A stretch of DNA of 64,000 nucleotides from Larix kaempferi (taxonomy: Eukaryota > Streptophyta > Pinopsida > Pinales > Pinaceae). Below the pieces are notes generated by a model. It had not been told where the DNA came from, did no database searches, and worked only from the letters and a program-made list of their open reading frames with translations. This document shows positions 50,841-61,516 of this stretch, one piece after another. Position numbers and translations under genes: made by a program. Location of the stretch: NCBI GenBank assembly GCA_027924585.1, contig BSBM01001444.1, forward strand, positions 1,240,001 through 1,304,000, written 5' to 3'. The stretch's first letter is position 1. Each line of letters starts with the position of its first letter.

Positions 50841-51119
50841 CCAGATGGCTCCTAGCTCATATTGCAAGGTATGCCCTGACAAAACTCTAAAAGCTGGAGC
50901 AAGTGGGCCACTTCTATTTTGATCTTTTGTACCTGTACACTGATCTACAAGGACAAACTTGCATGTATTAAGGAGTTGCCATACCAGGAAAAGCATCTAG
51001 AGGTTTCCTTATTATTAAATAACAACCTCACTTCTCTTTTACCACAACCAAAACAAGATTTCAACAAGAACAAGCAACCAATGTTAATGAAAGTCTAATG
51101 CTGAAGGCAACTTCTCTCC

Positions 51120-51370
51120 TAGAAGGGTTGCCTTTCAGGATATGGATTAGGGAGCTATTGACCACAAAACACTTCGTCTAAGCTGGGGCCCATGCAGGCT
51201 TGGCTAGATGAGATAACCAGAAGAGGTGCATAAGGCTTTCAAGCCACTCACAATGAGGACAACTAGGTGAACTAGGTCTCTATAATCCTAATGGATTTAA
51301 TGTCTTATCTATAGGGAAACTACCCATGATTAAGAACCGAATAAAAATAGCTTTCATGGGCTCCAACCCA
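51120..51370 (-). pseudogene. LINE reverse-transcriptase C-terminal zf-RVT remnant
   Basis: The minus strand reads MGSFPIDKTLNPLGL, a stop, then SCPHCEWLESLMHLFWLSHL and AKPAW. This is the zf-RVT layout found after the reverse transcriptase of plant LINEs: an FP(T/I)xxxL segment, then CPxC, an E-rich spacer, HLFWxC and a KxxW end. The last Cys is replaced and stops occur at 51287 and just after AKPAWAPA, so it is a dead fragment. No reverse-transcriptase core was found upstream. Confidence 0.55.
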
Positions 51371-52730
51371 GGATTCCATTGGCTTCTCAGCCTTGAAAGC
51401 CACGTATTTTATTAGATTTAAGCCTCCACGATTTTTTTAGGTGGCCAACTATGATAGCTTTGTCTTTTTTGTAAACATCATTTCAACACTTTAGAGATCA
51501 TTGGACCATGAAATTACATTATTCACCTTTTTGTGCTCTAGATCTCTCTTATTAACATCCCTCCCCCATTGGGATTTCTTCTCTTTACTAGCTTCCGCAT
51601 TTTGGCATCTATTAAATATTTTTATAATTCCAGTTAGCTCTATGGGTTAGGGACCTCGGACCATAGGACTCAGGAGTGCATGTTGTCTTATACCAAATTG
51701 TAGTAAAAATCTCACATGTGTGTTTCTCCAATGGGGCTTTTGAATTCCATGAATCCCCTAACATTAAAATTACGGTTCCATGTAAATAAGTTTTGACAAT
51801 GCAAAAGTGTCATCAATTTGGAGGGCATGGACATCTGTTTCTATAGAAAAGGAATACCGATTCCTTACTGTATTGTCAATCCCTTTAATCCAATTCAGTC
51901 CATGAAATAAGTACCATGTCTTAGCATTCAAGGAAGACTTCTGACATTTTCTAAACAAAAACAAGAATATTGACACATAATCATAAGCCTACATTCATTT
52001 AAAAAATCCCACAGAATTATTGCAGATCATTGCACTGATACTTCTGACACCAACTATTTTGCTAAAAGAATTATCAACAAATTTACTGATTATAATCAGT
52101 TGATGTCATTTTGTCTTGAAGTACACAAACCAACAGTATCGAAGATACAACAAAGATTACCAATGTATACTTCAACTTGCACAAAATTGTACTAATGGAT
52201 GGATCCTTTATGCACAAATTGCAATTTTTGCTCCATCCAACAGTGAAAACCGCACCATTTAAGTCTACTTGTGGATTCTGCCAATAAAAATCACAAACAT
52301 TTCAGCAATTTAAGCATGTTGGCATATTTAGTATCAAGCAATTCAATTCCTAAAGAGGTCAAAAGACTGTTTCTCTTTATGTAAAATATGGTATTCCATA
52401 ACGTATGTGTAAAAACCAAATCGGTGAAAAAATTCTTACCCTTGCTTTGCTTCAATGTCTCTGCTGAAGTCAATGTTGGAAAAGTGATTCTCATCACTTC
52501 AAGAAATCTGGAATATCATCTAAAAAACTAAATCTAATACTTTGAGTGACACCTTGCTTCGAGAATCTTCTCAAGCAAGGCCTCACTTTGAGCCATAACT
52601 TCAAATAATTTAAAATATAAATTGGGCAACTTATTTCACCTCCAATGTCAATTTTGGACTGCATTTAAACTTTATGCACTAAATGAACCTGTTATCACAT
52701 CTATGTTAGCTGGAGCTACCATACTGCAGA
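51371..52730. other. Non-coding, no gene recognised
   Basis: AT-rich DNA. The minus-strand open frames at about 51770-51976 and 52291-52497 match no family I know. No repeat was seen. Confidence 0.45.
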
Positions 52731-53621
52731 CTGTGCGGCCGAGGACCGCATAGTACTTTTTTTTCCAGATCAGAGATCCGATGCCTTCAGAGGAGGCACA
52801 CAGTTTTGTTCAGATTGCCCGAGCAGATGTATCAGAGGGGACAGAGGGTTGTACAGTGGTACAGACATGTTACTTATCATTTACCACAGGGTCACCCTTC
52901 CATGCCAGGCTTTGATATGAACCCATTGAGACAATTGCCTAGTCCTATTTTGATTGAGACTATCACAGAGTATTGCTAGTTTACTATTTGTGCCCGGATT
53001 CAGTAGAGATCCAGTTCAGAGACATCCTCAGTAGTAGGTATACGGTACGGCAGGTATTGCATTTGATGTATATTGCTCATGATTGATGCTTAGACTTGTT
53101 TATACATGATAGTACACTAACTCTACATATGATGATTGATTTGGTGATCTAGCTATTTTTTTTATGATATGTGACTTGGCCCTTGGTGATGTCAGTCCAC
53201 CCCTTCCTAGTAGGCTCCTGTTATATGCACACCGGGTTACACCCCTACTCTTGGTATAGACTTGGTCGTTTAGTCCCCCTAGGCAGCTGACTCTGGATTC
53301 ACCTTCACCTTCTCCATCCATCCAACTCATACATGCTATACTTTCCCGACTTGGATTCCGATTTGTGACCTTGAGGATCCCTTTCCCCACTGATCTCTGA
53401 GTATGCCATGATTCCCTCTCCATTGTGCCTCGGCTCTTTAGTGTGTGAGATGCACTCTCAAACCTGGGATTTGCTCCTGTCGGTTGCCCCCGATGTTGCA
53501 ATGCAGTTAGGATTGTGTAGCCTCACCGGGTGCTCCCCATTTGTCATCGAAGCATGTATTGCTCACCCCCATTACTTTGCAGTATGAGCACCATGATTAT
53601 ATCTATTGAGATATGTATGTA

Positions 53622-53715
53622 GCCCAAAAGGGCCTTAATGTAAATTGAAGAAATGCAGAAATGTAAAGCAAGCCAAAAGGCTTTTTGTAAATGTAAATCT
53701 AGCCAGAAAAGGGCT
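53622..53715. repeat. Three short look-alike hairpins
   Basis: GCCCAAAAGGGC (53622-53633), AGCCAAAAGGCT (53671-53682) and AGCCAGAAAAGGGCT (53701-53715) each form a short stem with an A-rich loop. They are separated by TGTAAAT-like words. The spacing is about 49 and 30 bases. Confidence 0.7.
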
Positions 53716-54263
53716 GAGTATGAAATTCATTGTAAAATCCATGCAATGTGTTTGTAAACACACATGGACACAGGTCAGCCATACATGTCAGCATTTGTAG
53801 TGGTTATTTCCTCACCTAGTCCTGCGGGGCAAGGAGGTGAGAGGGAGCAAGGGACAAGCTCAAGATTGTCCCCTAGAGTCTCAAGTTACGATTTGCCGGA
53901 CACCCAGTTTGGCGGCTCTAGAAAAGAACCTCACAGAGTCTTCGGACACGGATGTGAGTTGTGAGATACTTGTTAGATTACCAGTGGCGGTTTCCCTGCA
54001 CTATACCCATTTGTGAGGCACCGCCCTTCCCTGTGTTTTGTCATGGTATACTTATCTCAGTGGACCCCGCTTTCCCGAGTTATCCAAAAGGTCACATGAT
54101 CCTCATCCTTGTCATCCCTTATCCTTCGCCATGTATTCCACATCACCCAAAGTCAGCTAGGTGGTCAAGTCTATAGGTTGTGCATAGCAGTTGAGTATTT
54201 TGGATGTGGTGGGCCCACCTCACCTGGGGCCTTGTATTTTTCCCGATATTTAATGCAATTTTT

Positions 54264-54390
54264 GGATCACCATATTATTGTCATATTGTTTAGTAATGTA
54301 CTAACTTGTATAAGGAAGCCTTTGACTTCATGATTGCATACAGGTATTCAGCTAGCACCATTGTTGACCAGATTTGACTTGGTCAAACTA
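54264..54390. repeat. 127-base tandem duplication, copy 1
   Basis: It starts GGATCACCATATTATTGTC and ends GGTCAAACTA. The second copy follows with no spacer and differs at one noted base (GACCAGATTTG against GACCAAATTTG), so it is recent. Confidence 0.95.
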
Positions 54391-54517
54391 GGATCACCAT
54401 ATTATTGTCATATTGTTTAGTAATGTACTAACTTGTATAAGGAAGCCTTTGACTTCATGATTGCATACAGGTATTCAGCTAGCACCATTGTTGACCAAAT
54501 TTGACTTGGTCAAACTA
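54391..54517. repeat. 127-base tandem duplication, copy 2
   Basis: Direct adjacent copy of 54264-54390. The sequence after it (GGTTGACCAGG) differs from the unit start and marks the end of the duplication. Confidence 0.95.
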
Positions 54518-55184
54518 GGTTGACCAGGCCAAAAATGGGCCCGAAAAAATGTTGCGACCGGAATTTCGATTTTGGTCAATTATTATCTACAGGGGTCCCA
54601 TATGAGCCTCCAAGGGACAGAATGCAAAAAGATCGAGGCGTTTGTGAGATTTTTAATTATTATTGGTCATTAATAACGTGTTTTAATTAAAAAACATGGA
54701 TTTTGGGCAAATAATGCCCAAGTGATGGATCGGGGTCGTTCGAGTGGTCATTCCTACTATTTTTGGGGTTCGCGATCACATTGCAGCAGACAGTTCGACA
54801 ATCCGGGCACTCTAGGTGGGTCAAAAGCCCAGATTACATCTTCAGCAATAAAAAGCGGCAATAAAATACATGGAAAATCAAAAATTGACAAAGGCAACTA
54901 TAGCAAAGGGAAAAATTCAATGGCTAGCAAATAAAATGGTGATTCCTAAGGTAATTTGGTAATGTTTGGGCATTGTATTTTTGGTTGTGGGTCCCTCCAT
55001 TGGGTCAGCTCACTAGATGGGTCCAATTTCCCATGGGGGGAGTTTTTCCTCGCTTGGCAAATTTGTTTTTCATGTGTTATGGTATGTGGGACCTCATTGT
55101 ATTGAGTTGGGGGGATAAAACATCCTATAGACACCCCCCAACATCATCTTATGTATTGTAGGGGACCCCCTCTCCACTTGTGCG

Positions 55185-55452
55185 CTATCCTTGGGCAATT
55201 CGCACCCCCTCCATGAGCTCATCTCCACCCTCGATTTGGTGATTGGGAAAGTCAATCCCAGCCATAGGTTTTGGGGGGGAAATGAAGCTAGGTTTTGAGC
55301 CATCTCTATAAGAGAATGAGCTCACTCCATTGTTGCCTCTCTTGGCACATTTGTACACTTGAGTTTTTGATGATATAGAGCCATTCTTCCACACTTCTTG
55401 AGAGTTCATGGATGGATTATGTGTTGCTTGACTAATATCTAGTCTTTCATAG
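55185..55452. repeat. 268-base tandem duplication, copy 1
   Basis: It starts CTATCCTTGGGCAATTCGC and ends CTAGTCTTTCATAG. It contains a run of seven G near 55273 where copy 2 has six. Plus-strand CTATAAGAG at 55306 could be a TATA box of an LTR promoter; it would then be duplicated too. Confidence 0.95.
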
Positions 55453-55676
55453 CTATCCTTGGGCAATTCGCACCCCCTCCATGAGCTCATCTCCACCCTC
55501 GATTTGGTGATTGGGAAAGTCAATCCCAGCCATAGGTTTTGGGGGGAAATGAAGCTAGGTTTTGAGCCATCTCTATAAGAGAATGAGCTCACTCCATTGT
55601 TTCCTCTCTTGGCACATTTGTACACTTGAGTTTTTGATGATATAGAGCCATTCTTCCACACTTCTTGAGAGTTCAT
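55185..55676 (-). other. ATG-started open frame spanning the 267-base duplication
   Basis: From an ATG at 55676 a minus-strand frame runs 163 codons. An 89-residue stretch beginning MNSQEVWKNGSISS is followed directly by a second copy of its start, in frame because the repeat length is 3n. The seven-G run in copy 1 shifts the frame (SPPKPMAG in place of SPQNLWLG), after which the reading is different. I recognise no domain. It may be an accidental frame on the back of an LTR. Confidence 0.25.
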
Positions 55677-55719
55677 GGATGGATTATGTGTTGCTTGACT
55701 GATGTCTAGTCTTTCATAG
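55453..55719. repeat. 267-base tandem duplication, copy 2
   Basis: Nearly identical to copy 1; differences are the shortened G-run and substitutions such as CTAATATCT to CTGATGTCT near the end. Its length is an exact multiple of three. Confidence 0.95.
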
Positions 55720-57555
55720 CTTTGTTGAGTAGCTAGTGCATTGTTTCCATATTGTCCTTGGCCAACGACTTGCAGATGAAGAGCTCAGCTGGAGGAGGGC
55801 GCAGTTTTGGGAGTGGGAACCCCCAACTGCTCAAATTCTTCAGAGAATCAACAAGGGAGTTGGTATTGCATTTTTCGCCTTTCAATTCTCTCATTTCAGT
55901 CATTTTACTTGCTGGTTTCTCTTGTTATTTGCTGCATCACTGACTTGATCTTGTTTGTGGCAGGTACCTAGGGCGAGTTTGGCCACTGGAAGCTCAAAAC
56001 GTGAAGGAAACACGCTGCTGCTCTGCAACTGAGTTTGGAAGGCTAGTCTTCGGCAACCTCGTCCATCTATTCACTCCCAAGTAGGTCCTTCTTGCTGGTC
56101 TCTAGCATTTAAATTTCATTGTGTGTGTGTTGAGCAGAAATCTCATGTAAAAACCCAAAAAAAAATACAAAACTTAATTTTTCACCGTTAGATTTTGTTT
56201 TAATTTAAAACCCACTAATGAAATGCCCTTAAAACTCCATATCTTAAATTTCATTTAATTCCGACTCCATCTACCCACTTAACCAGGCACTAGTCTTCCA
56301 CTGATTTCGCCCTCCTTGGGCATTTCAGCCATCCACGCTGTTGGGTAAATTTTTGGGTTCTGGGTACTTGAGATTCAGTTTTAGAACGTCATTTTACCTA
56401 ATGATATCAAGTATCGTTGGCTGGAAGTGATTATTAACGCCAATTATTCACTGCCCTAGGTCCTTTTATCCACTACTTAACTCATTCCCTTGGGCAGTTT
56501 CACTTCACTTCTTGCTGCTCTGTTTTTTTTTTGTTCTAAATCAGCTATTATTCAACGTAGAATTGCTAGAAGATGTGTCTTAATCACCTAATCTCCTGTT
56601 GCCATGTTTGAGTAGTCTTAGTCAGCTTCATTTCTCATTGGCAGAGTTTTTGCTCAGTCTTCTAGTCAATTTTTGTTTTCTGATTTATTTTCCAGCCTTC
56701 TAATCTTCAATTTATTCATCATTAGACACTCATAATCAGATCTGATATCACTTCACATAGTCTATTTTCCCAATTCAGAGTCTTGATTTCACTAGGCTGC
56801 AGGAAATCTCACACTTAGGCATTCACCTTGTGTCCTGCTTTGCTTGATCTTTTGGGTTTGGGTGTCTGATTGTTGAGTCTCAACCATCACTGGTTGAGTG
56901 GGGTCTCCCCCCTGACTTGGCTACTTGCCTTGTCTGAAGTGACAGTGGCCTTGTCCAGTGTGACTTCCGTTCCCTGAACGGAGGACCTGGCTACTGCAGG
57001 TTACACCATTCTAGTTGATCCCCCTCTAACATCCCTGTTGGGACATTCATCATTAGCAACTAGAGTTTGTGTGATAACAGAACCCACTGTTTAAACATAT
57101 GTGACATTGATCTATTGTGAGTTATATTTCTGCAAGTATCTTTTAAGTTTCTAGAGTTGATGATCGAAATATCCATGGATTTATTTTTGTTCAAATGATA
57201 ACTTAAGTATTTACAGTCAAGTGTTCGTTGTATTTGGCATTTTTATTTTTTATATGTTCAAGCACTATTTGGGGAATTGTAACTTTGTCTTATCATACAC
57301 ATCTAAGTTGCATTTCACTCCCCTTCGCTCTCCTAATCAACCCTAAGAAAGCCCCCCTGAACCTTGGTCCTTGAGAGCTAGTCAAAAGAGAGGGAAGCTT
57401 GCAATGAGGTGACAGTGGTGCATTCTTTCAAAGTTGTTCCTTAATAGCACTAGTGGATTGGGACTACTCGACCCAAGTGCTAAATCAAGCTGTGGCATGA
57501 GGAAAAATTATTTTTTAAACCTAAAACCTGATTTCTAAGACCCTTAACCGTAAAA

Positions 57556-57696
57556 GCAGATGATACTACTACTACAGTCACAGAAGTGCCTGAGCAGTCC
57601 GACAAGACCGAGGACTCCGAGCCAGAGGATGGTCCTGTAGCTAATGCCATGGATCCCATTTCCAGCAGTGGTAATGAGTTTGATCATGTTGATTAG
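57556..57696 (+). other. Acidic C-terminal coding tail
   Basis: An open stretch of 46 codons ending in TAG with strongly biased composition: TTTTVTEVPEQSDKTEDSEP, then EDGPVANAMDPISSSGNEFD. Acidic tails like this close some retrotransposon gag or pol proteins and some nuclear proteins. No upstream coding partner in frame is present (TGA at 57529). Probably a retrotransposon remnant, low confidence. Confidence 0.25.
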
Positions 57697-59359
57697 TGAT
57701 CATTGATATGTAGTAGGCCAATAGCTTCTAGAATGTTGTTATTTGGACTCTAGAGGCCATTTAGGACCTTGTTGATTTTGTATTTTTTTCAGAAATGTAT
57801 TGAACTCGGTGTCATTTTGATATACTCACCCTTACATGGTATAGACATTACCAGACTCTGCATGTTTTGTCTCTAATGGTTTGGAATCATGTTTGGAAAT
57901 CTTTAAAATATTTTCTTCGTTAAAATTTTAATATCTGATGTATTTTTTAGTAAACCAAGTCATAATATTCAAACCAGTCCAAATTGACCCTTGGCTGATT
58001 CCAAATCCAAGTCCGAGTTTTAAAATATTGCATAGCATACCATTGCCAATCCCAGAAATTCTTAAGGAAAAAAGATCATGATTTTGAGAACAAGGACTAA
58101 TGAAATTAGAATTTGATCAATTCCAAACTGGTCAAAAACAACTCTGAAAGAAGAGGCATTCTAATGAATACTATGCCAATGATAGATACACCCCTTCAGC
58201 TTGTGAAAACAGGACAACTGAAAAATGCATGCAATAAAATTCAAGAAATGCATTAACATTCCGATTATCATTAACTTGAAAATCGAGCTCAAATTCTCAG
58301 TTAATTGTAAATGATATTACATAGCGCGCCTACATGTGAGATATAGAAACCAAACAGAAATGCCTGGCCTCTTAGCTATCTCCTCAATATAATTTCCCCT
58401 GCATTTGAGGCGGAAACTACAACACCACTCACACTGGCTTGATATCATTAACCACGGGGCCCTGATGCAGCAACCTCAACAACCCATAAAACATTTAAAA
58501 CAAGAAATAGGGAACCATCGATGTTGGAGCCTGGAACAAACTCTATCTCAAATCAGGTTTCTTGAAGAACTCAAGGATGTTGATTAGGGCATAAGTGACA
58601 GGTAACATGTGTCCAGCATGTCTGCTACCCTTGGATAAAGAGTTGTCCCTCGATTTAGATGCCACCATGGACAATTTTAATAAACATGCAAACTATCAGA
58701 TTGGACATGTTGATAACATAGATCATCATTAGTTTTCACATTTTCCACTGTTATTCCATTGATTCATTTTGTTGGTGTGAGTCATGACTAGAGGATGGCT
58801 ACATGTTGATGGGTTTAGAGCACTTAGATTTCTTAAGTTTTCTAATTAATGTATCAACTAAAGCCACCTTGATATTTGGTATTCCCTAGGCCCCATACAT
58901 AAAATTGAGCATGGTAAAATTCATGAGTTCAGATCTTATGTTTCCATTCTTAAAACATTTTTTCTGGTCATATCCTATGAATAACTACAGAAAGAAAATT
59001 CTTACCTCCTAACAATCACTACACATCTCAAGACTCAATGTGATATTGTTTACCACATGCCTATCATGAATCCTTTAATAATTATCTATCGCCATTTTTG
59101 CATAAATACCAACAGAGAAAACAGTCTGACATAGCAAGCACAACACTACTTGCAATAATTGGAATTTTCTGCAACTTAAATGAGTTACTCTGTACAATAT
59201 TTTTTTTGTAAATTTAAAGATAATGAATTGATCTTTATGGTATCAGTGGAATACTGTTTCCAGTATTTAAAAATGTCGAGTTCATCGTGAGGGAAGAAAA
59301 AGTATATAAGCCTCAATATATTTCTGAAAATTATAATATCTAAGATAGTATGACCGTAC
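57697..59359. other. Non-coding, no gene recognised
   Basis: AT-rich DNA on the 3' side of the chorismate synthase exons (minus strand). I searched by eye for the next exon of that gene and found none. Confidence 0.45.
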
Positions 59360-59452
59360 CTCAGTCCCAGCTTTCAGCTGAAGCATCTTCTTTGCTACAG
59401 CCCCAGCAGCTACTCTTCCAATAGTTTCGTGTGCTGAAGATCTGCCACCTCC
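59360..59452 (-). CDS. Chorismate synthase, internal exon (GRSSA-ET motif)
   Basis: A 93-base exon (31 codons) with an acceptor AAAATGTAG and a donor GTACGG on the minus strand. It encodes [20 protein letters not shown] followed by [11 protein letters not shown]. This is the signature motif of chorismate synthase, the FMN-dependent plastid enzyme that turns EPSP into chorismate at the end of the shikimate pathway. The usual Arg of SSARET is His here. It joins in phase to the exon at 59565-59648 across a 112-base intron. Later exons were not found within 1.4 kb, so this is a gene with long introns or a gene fragment; the Arg-to-His change favours decay. Confidence 0.88.
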
Positions 59453-59564
59453 CTACATTTTATAGAAACGCAATCATAACATATAAATCACTTAAGTTGT
59501 ATGTTTAAAATCAACAAAACCTTAAGAGAGGCATGACTCAGCATAAAGGCATGCTGATGTATAC

Positions 59565-59648
59565 CTGCACTAAGCGAACACCATATTTGAAGTCATATGT
59601 GGCATCCTCATGAGAGGGCCGATACGCTAATGAAATTTCATTGTAATC
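59565..59648 (-). CDS. Chorismate synthase, preceding internal exon
   Basis: An 84-base exon (28 codons) with an acceptor TTGACAG and a donor GTATAC on the minus strand. It encodes DYNEISLAYRPSHEDATYDF followed by KYGVRLVQ, matching the YRPSHADATYDxKYG segment that comes directly before the GGGRSSARET motif in plant chorismate synthases. Both splice borders and the phase are intact. Earlier exons (transit peptide and the HTPG-type region) were not found in the remaining 4.3 kb of window. If the gene is complete, the IDA-like gene at 61064 would sit inside one of its introns on the opposite strand. Confidence 0.88.
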
Positions 59649-61063
59649 CTGTCAAGTTCAGTAAAATGAAATCAAGAAAGAGTGGATGTGGACTTTCAAA
59701 AGCTTGAATGCTTTAAACAATTGTCAATCACTTTGTAAAACTCAATGCCTAAATATATGACATAATCCTATTCTCTATTCACAGTATCAACTCTGTAGCC
59801 GGGCACTCACAATGTCAGTAGACATAATCATCATAGAGTGAATTGTCTCCAAGAGCTTTTATGAGTTATCCAAGTACTTATCACGTTACCATAACCACAT
59901 AAAGGAACACAAATCAGGATGGTTAGACTTAACAGGTCCAGATATACATGGATAGCATACATGTTTGGACTTAGGGACCAAACCATAGGGCTTATAGGTG
60001 TCAACAGCTAAACATTTAATACTAGATAGTAGCATTGCACTACTCCGCCTGGTAGTGATTGCCCCTCTACTAGACTTCACCCTCAACACAAGAAAAGTAA
60101 AAATGCAAGGCTTCGAAGTCCTTAGAGACTTACAGATACTCCTCCCTAAAGCAAGCAGCTTAATTCTTGTAGCAGCACTCCATGCTAGGTTGTTTCCTAG
60201 CGTTTTTGGGCATTCTGATAGTTCTGGGTATGTTTTAACAATGTCTCAACCCTCCAAACAGCAGTAAGATCGGTCCTAGGTATAATGTGGGAATCTTCCT
60301 TGTAGTGGCATCCTTGATTTAGCCTCAACCAGCAACAATAAGTAAGTTTGGGCAATTTTTAGGTAAAGAACAACAATAAAGATCTTAATTTCTCAAGTTC
60401 CTAAAGTCAAGCTACCATGATCAATTTCTCCACTTTTGGAACACTCAAATCCTAGGACATAATGTACATCTTTGTCACCTTCCCATACTCACAAAATTGA
60501 TAATATTCAGTCTTTGTTTCCATCATAATACAATAAGCATTAAACTAATAGTACCACATAGCACAAGATAGGAAACAAATCTTTGTCTTCTTGGACCTGA
60601 GTAGTTTATATTTACATGATAAATGAATTCATACTAAGTACTTTGGATACCTGTGGGATGAATTAGTCACCTATGTTGAAAATGGAATTCCCAATGAATT
60701 TCTACTAGAATGAACAAGGCAAATACAAAAACTATTTTAGGTTTTGAGCCTGTGATTATGATTCTTAGGGTATCATCGAAATAGATTACAGGTTATAAGA
60801 AAACATGTTTTTCTGGGAACCAACCAACCCACACTTGTCCTGAAAATACACAATGAACTGTACTGGTCTTTATTGGGAGTATAATGATTATATATATGTA
60901 TCTATATCAGACGCGCTCATTGCATTGGTTCAAATCAATATGCTTGTCTACTACGTCTCATATCTTCACTTCTGTAGAATTCTTCTCAGTAGGAAGGAAT
61001 TTATAGAACGAAAAAGCAATTGCAGAAGCCAGTTTTTCATATAATTGCACTGGACTGATATTT
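59649..61063. other. Non-coding; includes a partial dispersed repeat
   Basis: No gene recognised. The plus-strand open frame at about 59998-60267 matches no family I know. A partial copy of the dispersed repeat lies at 60690-60736. Confidence 0.45.
60690..60736. repeat. Dispersed repeat, partial copy 2
   Basis: It shares CCCAATGAATTTCTACTAG and GAACAAGGCAAATACAAAAA with 45880-46037, then diverges. Confidence 0.8.
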
Positions 61064-61198
61064 ATGGCAATGGTGCTCCATTGTTACAATGTTCTATGGT
61101 TGGAGATGATTTTCATTTTGGTTCTCCCAGCCATGGTGATTGCAGAGGGTCGAAGGTCTCTTGTCTCTAATGTTGATCTTGTATCTTCAAGATCCTCA

Positions 61199-61342
61199 GT
61201 AAGACAAGATCAGCAAATTGGGTCTGGAAACAACAGGGTTCAAGATATCCATCATGTCCAGAATCTCATGGTAAGACAAGAACAGCAAAATGGGTCTGGA
61301 AACAATAGGGTTCAAGATATCCATCATGTCTAGAATGTCATA
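61199..61342 (+). repeat. 72-base (24-codon) in-frame tandem duplication
   Basis: Two copies, each starting GTAAGACAAGA, lie within the IDL spacer. They encode VRQDQQIGSGNNRVQDIHHV and VRQEQQNGSGNNRVQDIHHV; the next codon is CAG in copy 1 and TAG in copy 2. High similarity indicates a recent duplication that kept the frame. Confidence 0.93.
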
Positions 61343-61390
61343 TTGCACAGCAGAAGGTACTCCCGTGATGTTATGAACGTGTTTCAGATG

Positions 61391-61438
61391 CTCCCCAAAG
61401 GTCAGGTTCCTCCATCTCGCCCTTCTCCTATCCATAAC
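61391..61438 (+). other. EPIP-type mature peptide region of the IDL precursor
   Basis: Encodes LPKGQVPPSRPSPIHN, residues 110-125 of the precursor. It keeps the two central Pro, the Ser and the C-terminal His-Asn that receptors of this class read. It lies downstream of the in-frame TAG, so the active part is not made unless the stop is read through or is an error. Confidence 0.7.
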
Positions 61439-61516
61439 AATCATCCTAGCAGAGGAACTAATCAGAGAACTGCCTTCCCACAAAGAGAATCAGGCTCACC
61501 TGATCATCAGCCTTAG

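Larger units (their letters stand above)
52731..57555. mobile_element. Retrotransposon-like non-coding region (LTR/UTR type)
   Basis: About 4.8 kb with a richer GC content than its flanks and few open frames. Its style (an internal TATA box, pyrimidine-rich tracts, polyadenylation-like stretches, local two-copy duplications) resembles the long LTRs and UTRs of plant Ty3/gypsy elements. It ends beside an acidic C-terminal coding tail (57556). No LTR pair, primer-binding site or target-site duplication was identified, so the borders are approximate and the call is inference. Confidence 0.3.
61064..61516 (+). pseudogene. IDA-like (IDL) secreted peptide precursor, one in-frame TAG
   Basis: From ATG at 61064 a single frame of 150 codons runs to TAG at 61514, broken only by TAG at codon 90 (61331-61333). 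Residues 13-28 (LEMIFILVLPAMVIAE region) form a signal peptide. A hydrophilic spacer follows, with a 24-codon tandem duplication (61199-61270 and 61271-61342). Near the C-terminus, residues 110-125 read LPKGQVPPSRPSPIHN, matching the EPIP motif of INFLORESCENCE DEFICIENT IN ABSCISSION and its relatives (LPKG, then PPSxPSxxHN). Family members are short secreted precursors whose processed peptide is sensed by HAESA-type receptor kinases in organ abscission and related cell separation. The stop stands where the first spacer repeat has CAG, so it is a one-base change. Either a young pseudogene or null allele, or a sequencing error. Confidence 0.75.

Noticed and set aside
53100-53501. 133-codon minus-strand open frame
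   Set aside because: It starts at TTG, has no family resemblance, and lies in a region that looks like retrotransposon UTR or LTR.
59998-60267. 89-codon plus-strand open frame near chorismate synthase
   Set aside because: No domain, no splice or promoter context, and it may lie within an intron of the minus-strand gene.
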